Source: Epulopiscium sp. Nele67-Bin004 (GTDB lineage: Bacteria > Bacillota_A > Clostridia > Lachnospirales > Cellulosilyticaceae). Taken from it: a stretch of DNA of 27,628 nucleotides. This document shows positions 24,079-27,628 of the stretch, piece by piece. Where the stretch lies: positions 1 to 27,628 of the forward strand of contig LNZQ01000136.1 of NCBI GenBank assembly GCA_002007315.1, in the 5' to 3' direction. The notes beneath the pieces were generated by a model, which made no database searches, had not been told where the DNA came from, and saw nothing but the letters and a program-made list of their open reading frames with translations. Numbering within the stretch: position 1 is the stretch's first letter; each line of letters begins with the position of its first letter. Made by a program: the position numbers and the translations under genes.

Positions 24079-24684
24079 TTAAAACGGTAAAACGCCGTTA
24101 TTTTGTTGCACTATACTTGCACTTTGTACGTCAATATGAAATTCGATCCAGTCTTCTGTTACATTTCTATGGAACGTCCCCGTCACTTCGATTAAGTCGC
24201 CAATTTGAGGGTACACGTCCGATTCCCACTCGATTAAAGTCCCTATCGCACAACAAGTTATAGGGTCAAAAACTATGACAGCTCGTTCGATTAAGTCGTA
24301 CCCTTCATAATACAAGCTGTAGTCAAATTCGTCATATAGCCCTTGCATTTTAACGACCTCGCCATTATATTTATCCCCGTTCATAATCATATCATACAAT
24401 TGGCTATACAACATCATATCATTTAACGGCGTCAAATCAAGCACATCGCCAACTGCCAAATCTTCCATCGCAATTGGTTCAAGCAAAAAGTCATCTGCCG
24501 AATGTGATTGAAGTAGTGGATCTATTTCAGGCTCAGCAGCATTTGCCGTTGCTCTTGGCACTTCTTCAACATTTTCTAATGTATTGTCAATTTGTTGCGA
24601 AATTATTGCATCTGTCACAGAAGTGTCCGCTCCTGAACAACCTACCAATAAAAATGCACTACATAATATAAAAAATTTTTTCAT
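24079..24684 (-). CDS. Lipoprotein of the zinc uptake operon
   Basis: 201 residues. The signal peptide ends in the lipobox LVGC (Cys16). After a Ser/Thr/Asn-rich linker, the C-terminal half (about 80-195) has the pattern KYNGEVVKMQGLYDE, FDPITCCAIGTLIEW and GDLIEVTGTFHRN, which looks like an OB-fold-type beta barrel similar to the periplasmic part of TIGR03943/DUF1980-type proteins. The CC pair could matter for metal binding. It begins one base after the permease stop, with its ribosome site formed by the last permease codons, so it is clearly part of the operon. It is too short for a usual zinc-binding ZnuA protein. A role in zinc handling is inferred from context. Confidence 0.8.
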   Translation of the reverse strand: MKKFFILCSAFLLVGCSGADTSVTDAIISQQIDNTLENVEEVPRATANAAEPEIDPLLQSHSADDFLLEPIAMEDLAVGDVLDLTPLNDMMLYSQLYDMIMNGDKYNGEVVKMQGLYDEFDYSLYYEGYDLIERAVIVFDPITCCAIGTLIEWESDVYPQIGDLIEVTGTFHRNVTEDWIEFHIDVQSASIVQQNNGVLPF

Positions 24685-24685
24685 T

Positions 24686-25522
24686 TTATCTCCTTAATAC
24701 TAATGAAATTCCTTTCATAAAAGCGAACGTTGCAACATTTATAACAACAATTGTTGCCCCAACAGGCGTGCTAAACAAAATTGAAACTATTATTCCCGCA
24801 GCCGAGTTAAACACCGACAGCACCGCCGAACATATTATCACTTGTTTAAATTGATGAAAAACAGCCATTGAGGATACAGCAGGAAAAATTATTAAAGCTG
24901 ACACAAGCAATGCACCAACAAGGTTCATAGCTATTACTATTACGATAGCTGTAATAACTGCAATAATCAAGTTATATTTATCAGTATTTATACCTGTTGC
25001 TTTTGCAAACGTTTCGTCAAAAGTTATAATAAATATTTTATTATAAAATATTACAAACGTCAATATAACTATTACAGACATTACGATACTAGTTGTTACA
25101 TCTTGTGACGATAATGTTAAAATTGATGTCGCACCAAACAACGCTGAACACACATCGCCCGCAATATTTGATGATGTTGCACTCATATTGATTATCAAGT
25201 ATCCAAACGCCAGCGAGCCTACCGAAATCATCGCAAGAGCCGAGTCCCCCATAACTTTTCGCTTCTCACCGTCTTTAATAAGCAGTATCGCAACAACGAT
25301 AGTTACTGGTATAGTGAGCAACATATCATCAATGGAATGAAACGCCATACTAACTGCCATAACGCCAAATGCCACATGAGACAATCCATCGCCTATATAA
25401 GAAAAACGTTTTAGCACCAATACAACGCCAAGCAGCCCTGCACACAACGCCACCAACACGCCAACTATTAACGCATACTGCACGAATGAAAATGATAAAT
25501 AATATTTTAATTGTTCTAACAT
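24686..25522 (-). CDS. znuB: Zinc/manganese ABC transporter permease (ABC-3 family)
   Basis: 278 residues, normal for the family, with about eight or nine membrane helices. The N-terminal segment (ALIVGVLVALCAGLLGVVLVLKRFSYIGDGLSHVAFGVMA) and the central NLVGALLVSALIIFPAVSSM are characteristic of ZnuB/MntB-type permeases. It forms the membrane channel for metal import driven by the ATPase encoded just upstream, whose gene it overlaps by 7 bases. The neighbouring Zur-like regulator favours zinc over manganese as substrate. The symbol is given by family and context. Confidence 0.92.
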   Translation of the reverse strand: MLEQLKYYLSFSFVQYALIVGVLVALCAGLLGVVLVLKRFSYIGDGLSHVAFGVMAVSMAFHSIDDMLLTIPVTIVVAILLIKDGEKRKVMGDSALAMISVGSLAFGYLIINMSATSSNIAGDVCSALFGATSILTLSSQDVTTSIVMSVIVILTFVIFYNKIFIITFDETFAKATGINTDKYNLIIAVITAIVIVIAMNLVGALLVSALIIFPAVSSMAVFHQFKQVIICSAVLSVFNSAAGIIVSILFSTPVGATIVVINVATFAFMKGISLVLRR

Positions 25523-26148
25523 ATTACACCTCTATCATTTAAATGTAACGACTTTGTTGCATCTTTTGCAGCTTGTTTAACGTCGTGCGAAATCATAACT
25601 ATAGTTATTCCGTAACTTTTGTTAATCTTTTTAATAATTTTATACATTTTCGTCGTTGCACTTGGGTCAAGCCCCGAAACTGGCTCATCTAAAATAATTA
25701 TTTTACTAGTGGCACACAACGCTCTAGCAAGCAAAACTCTTTGTTGCTGCCCACCTGATAGTGATGCGTACGGTTTATTTTGCAAATGTGATATATCAAG
25801 CAAATTGATATTTTTTTTCGCTTCTTCTTTTTGGGTCATATTGTAGTATAGTTTTGTTTTGTTTGCAAACCCTGACATAACAATTTCTTTAACAGATGCA
25901 GGGAAGTTTTTTTGATGCGGCTTTTGTTGTGGCAAATATCCAATGTCATCTTTTTGTATATTGTACAAAATATCACCATTAATCACAGGGGTAAGGCTCA
26001 AAATCGTTTTGATAAACGTACTTTTTCCTGCTCCATTAGCACCTGTTATGCACCAGTAATCTCCCTTTTTTATAGTAATATCAAACGGACCAGCTACCGC
26101 TTTTTTATCGTATCCGACTTCCAGATTTGTGCAAATTATTTGTTCCAT
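25516..26148 (-). CDS. znuC: Zinc ABC transporter ATP-binding protein
   Basis: 210 residues with all ABC motifs: Walker A GANGAGKST (36-44), Q-loop YLPQQ (71-75), signature LSGGQQQR (130-137), Walker B IIILDEP (150-156) and the switch SHD (His188). The closest group by pattern is the ZnuC/MntA metal importers (YLPQQKPHQKNFPASVKEIV). It powers the permease at 24686-25522. It starts at ATG after GAGGGGGTC and is the first gene of the znuC-znuB-lipoprotein operon. The promoter at 26180-26208 carries a motif that may bind the regulator encoded upstream. No solute-binding protein gene is present in the window. Confidence 0.93.
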   Translation of the reverse strand: MEQIICTNLEVGYDKKAVAGPFDITIKKGDYWCITGANGAGKSTFIKTILSLTPVINGDILYNIQKDDIGYLPQQKPHQKNFPASVKEIVMSGFANKTKLYYNMTQKEEAKKNINLLDISHLQNKPYASLSGGQQQRVLLARALCATSKIIILDEPVSGLDPSATTKMYKIIKKINKSYGITIVMISHDVKQAAKDATKSLHLNDRGVIC

Positions 26149-26179
26149 AATGACCCCCTCAAAATTTATTTATTACCCT

Positions 26180-26208
26180 ATTATAAGGATAACGAATATT
26201 CAAGTCAA
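26180..26208 (-). promoter_or_regulatory. Promoter of the zinc uptake operon
   Basis: On the minus strand TTGACT (26208-26203), 17 bases, then TATAAT (26185-26180). The spacer contains GAATATTCGTTATCC, partly similar to the spacer of the regulator's own promoter, so a repressor site here is plausible. Confidence 0.75.
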
Positions 26209-26232
26209 TATAAAACGCAAATAATTCGCATA

Positions 26233-26604
26233 TTAGTTACAATCTGTACAAGAACCTTGAAGTATAGATTGGTCACATTCTATTTTAAATCCCAACAATT
26301 GTTCCGCCTGTCTAACAAGCTCGTCTGGCAAGTCTTTCACAACGCCACATTCGGTGCAAGTCATGTGCAAATGTTCGCTATCTTTGTTTGTCACGTATTG
26401 ATACACGGCTTTTTTTGCAGACATACGGCGTATAACAATTTTTTCTTCAAGCAAATAGTCCAAATACCGATATATAGTTGATGCACTCGCCGATTTTTCT
26501 TGTTGGTTAAGCCACTTTTCAATGTCACTCACCGAAACGTATTCATTACAATTTTGTTGCAAAAATTCTAAAATTAGTCGCCTAGTTGGCGTGTTATAAT
26601 TCAT
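26233..26604 (-). CDS. zur: Fur family regulator, probably the zinc regulator Zur
   Basis: 123 residues, slightly short for the family. An N-terminal winged helix (about 1-70, with SASTIYRYLDYLLEEKIVIRR as recognition region) precedes a metal-binding dimerisation domain with HLH (78-80) and the structural zinc cysteines C83/C86 and C119/C122. Such proteins repress metal uptake genes when metal is bound. The znuCB-type operon immediately downstream makes Zur more likely than Fur or PerR. It has its own promoter. It starts at ATG after GAGGGGG. Confidence 0.88.
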   Translation of the reverse strand: MNYNTPTRRLILEFLQQNCNEYVSVSDIEKWLNQQEKSASASTIYRYLDYLLEEKIVIRRMSAKKAVYQYVTNKDSEHLHMTCTECGVVKDLPDELVRQAEQLLGFKIECDQSILQGSCTDCN

Positions 26605-26630
26605 AAAAATCCCCCTCTGTTTTTCTTTAT

Positions 26631-26659
26631 ATTATAAATGTAAGGAAATATCTAGTCAA
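26631..26659 (-). promoter_or_regulatory. Promoter of the Zur-like regulator gene
   Basis: On the minus strand TTGACT (26659-26654), 17 bases, then TATAAT (26636-26631). Its boxes and spacing are identical to the zinc operon promoter. The spacers share 8 of 14 bases when aligned as ATAACGAATATTC-like. Confidence 0.75.
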
Positions 26660-26672
26660 TGCAAATTAACTA

Positions 26673-26701
26673 TTGCAAAATACAATATATTCTGTTATCC
26701 T
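26673..26701 (+). promoter_or_regulatory. Possible promoter of the small membrane protein gene
   Basis: TTGCAA (26673-26678), 17 bases, then TATCCT (26696-26701). The boxes are moderate matches, about 30 bases before ATG 26732 and divergent from the regulator promoter. Confidence 0.4.
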
Positions 26702-26731
26702 ACTACATATATAAAGAAAGAGGGGGGTCAT

Positions 26732-27103
26732 ATGGTTAGACATCTTGTATCTATAACAAAATTTGTACTTGAAACAATTGCCTTAACATTTTTCGGAATG
26801 TTCGTATCATACATCAATTTAGTTGATATACTTTTCTCTGGAATTGGAGCTATTTTTGTAGTAATTGCGTTTGGCTCATATATACCTGCACTATTACTAA
26901 TACAAAACCCTGAGGTTTACAAAAAGCAACTTAATCTAAAAGACAAAATATCCAGTTTTTCACACAAAGATTTTATTATAAAAAAAATGTCGAAGTCCGC
27001 AATCAAAAAAGTTTTCAAACCTATACTTAGTCGAATTAGCGGACCAATATTTGCACGCATTGTAGCTAGATTATCGTTTATCGGGTTAGGCATCGGGCTA
27101 TAA
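26732..27103 (+). CDS. Small membrane protein with basic C-terminal half
   Basis: 123 residues. Two hydrophobic segments (about 8-32 and 34-58) are followed by a strongly basic region (KKQLNLKDKISSFSHKDFIIKKMSKSAIKKVFK) and a weakly hydrophobic amphipathic end (IFARIVARLSFIGLGIGL). It starts at ATG after GAGGGGGG. No family is recognised. It is divergent from the Zur-like gene and convergent with 27098-27370, so its function is not given by context. Confidence 0.72.
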   Translation: MVRHLVSITKFVLETIALTFFGMFVSYINLVDILFSGIGAIFVVIAFGSYIPALLLIQNPEVYKKQLNLKDKISSFSHKDFIIKKMSKSAIKKVFKPILSRISGPIFARIVARLSFIGLGIGL

Positions 27104-27370
27104 CGAAAGTTGTGAACGTATCGCCAGCAGTTGTGCCTGTTGAACTCCAGACAGTTTTTTGCCTGACACCATTGTTGTAGCGAGTTTCAACAATCTACAC
27201 ATTACTGGCTTATTGTTTTCGTTTTTAGATAGCATATCTAATAGCGTTAACACACGTTTTCGGTTGTCAGCTGATAGCGACTCACCAAAACGAGCATCAC
27301 CGATTTCCGCCAAAGCGTATACACCACAATATTTAACTTGATGGTGGGACGCTTTTTTTATGCTTTCCAC
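27098..27370 (-). CDS. Doubtful small ORF, possibly a gene remnant
   Basis: 90 residues beginning at GTG, without a recognisable ribosome site. A stop lies only seven codons upstream in frame. The product contains one segment reminiscent of a HEAT-type helical repeat (KYCGVYALAEIGDARFG) and a basic C-terminal half, but no firm family. It overlaps the end of 26732-27103 by six bases in convergent orientation. Reading-frame composition is reasonable for a protein, so a small gene or the end of a decayed larger gene are both possible. Confidence 0.35.
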   Translation of the reverse strand: MESIKKASHHQVKYCGVYALAEIGDARFGESLSADNRKRVLTLLDMLSKNENNKPVMCRLLKLATTMVSGKKLSGVQQAQLLAIRSQLSL

Positions 27371-27628
27371 AATTTGAGTAATGTACCGTTACTTAAATTG
27401 TAAAAAATGACAAATTGCCTTTTTACACCTCACCCCTAACGGCTAGGGTATACTGTTAAACAATCAACCTATTTCACTAAAAATCTAGTCTTTATCAATA
27501 GATATTCTTTTGTCTAACAGGTCTTTCTAATAAAATCCATAAAGTACAATTATAGTAATCTCTTGGATACTATCAATTTCTTTACAGATTAATAACAATC
27601 TAGTCTTTTAGTCCCATTCCTCGTCTTG
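27371..27628. other. Intergenic stretch at the window edge
   Basis: AT-rich, with no ORF of useful length. It holds a small hairpin CCCTA-ACGGC-TAGGG (about 27434-27448) and two copies of AATCTAGTCTTT 116 bases apart (from 27482 and 27598). No function can be assigned. Confidence 0.4.

Noticed and set aside
25912..26481. 189-residue plus-strand ORF opposite znuC and zur
   Set aside because: It overlaps two well-supported minus-strand genes and both the operon promoter and regulator gene, and has no ribosome site or recognisable product.
27482..27609. Two copies of AATCTAGTCTTT as attachment sites
   Set aside because: Only 12 bases long in AT-rich DNA, with no recombinase, tRNA or cargo between them.

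Overview
The window comes from an AT-rich, low-GC Gram-positive bacterium. The evidence is AGGAGG-type ribosome binding sites, lipobox lipoproteins, BspA/internalin-type surface proteins, rho-independent terminators and a Zur-controlled zinc transporter. A gut-associated Clostridia/Lachnospirales member is the best guess from gene content (inference only). No rRNA, tRNA or CRISPR array was seen.

Region 1 (about 1-11.8 kb, nearly all minus strand) is the most unusual part. It holds three paralogous secreted 'heads' (2579-4996, 5721-8108, 9636-11792). Each has a near-identical N-terminus, BspA-like leucine-rich repeats, a shared middle domain and the start of InlB-type B-repeats. All three stop at the same point inside a B-repeat, within a conserved 28-bp sequence (2572-2599, 5714-5741, 9629-9656). 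A single long B-repeat array without a start codon lies at the left end (1-1081). Between this array and head 1 sits one large serine recombinase gene (1115-2572). The left junction (1069-1097) and each head's 28-bp end share the core TTGCTACT. Joining them there removes the recombinase, fuses a head in frame to the array, and recreates a circle junction with a perfect 10-bp palindrome, as expected of a serine-integrase attP. The simplest reading is a minimal recombinase element splitting a surface-protein gene, with three alternative heads able to join one shared array. Small cargo genes lie between the heads: an unknown ORF plus DUF4160, and a Uma2-Fic pair.

Region 2 (11.8-14.1 kb) has a small unknown gene, a GC-rich intergenic palindromic repeat and a large coiled-coil lipoprotein. 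Region 3 (14.2-20.5 kb) is mostly housekeeping: an M20 amidohydrolase, a MATE transporter, a two-gene membrane operon, a nitroreductase and a membrane-bound diguanylate cyclase.

Region 4 (20.5-24.1 kb) has an unknown gene with an unusual hairpin at its stop, an internalin-like LRR protein with two calcium-loop motifs, a membrane protein/lipoprotein pair, and a promoter-to-terminator stretch of about 330 bp with several perfect hairpins that looks like a structured noncoding RNA. Region 5 (24.1-27.4 kb) is a zinc uptake locus (lipoprotein, permease, ATPase) next to a Fur/Zur-family regulator, followed by a small membrane protein and a doubtful ORF.
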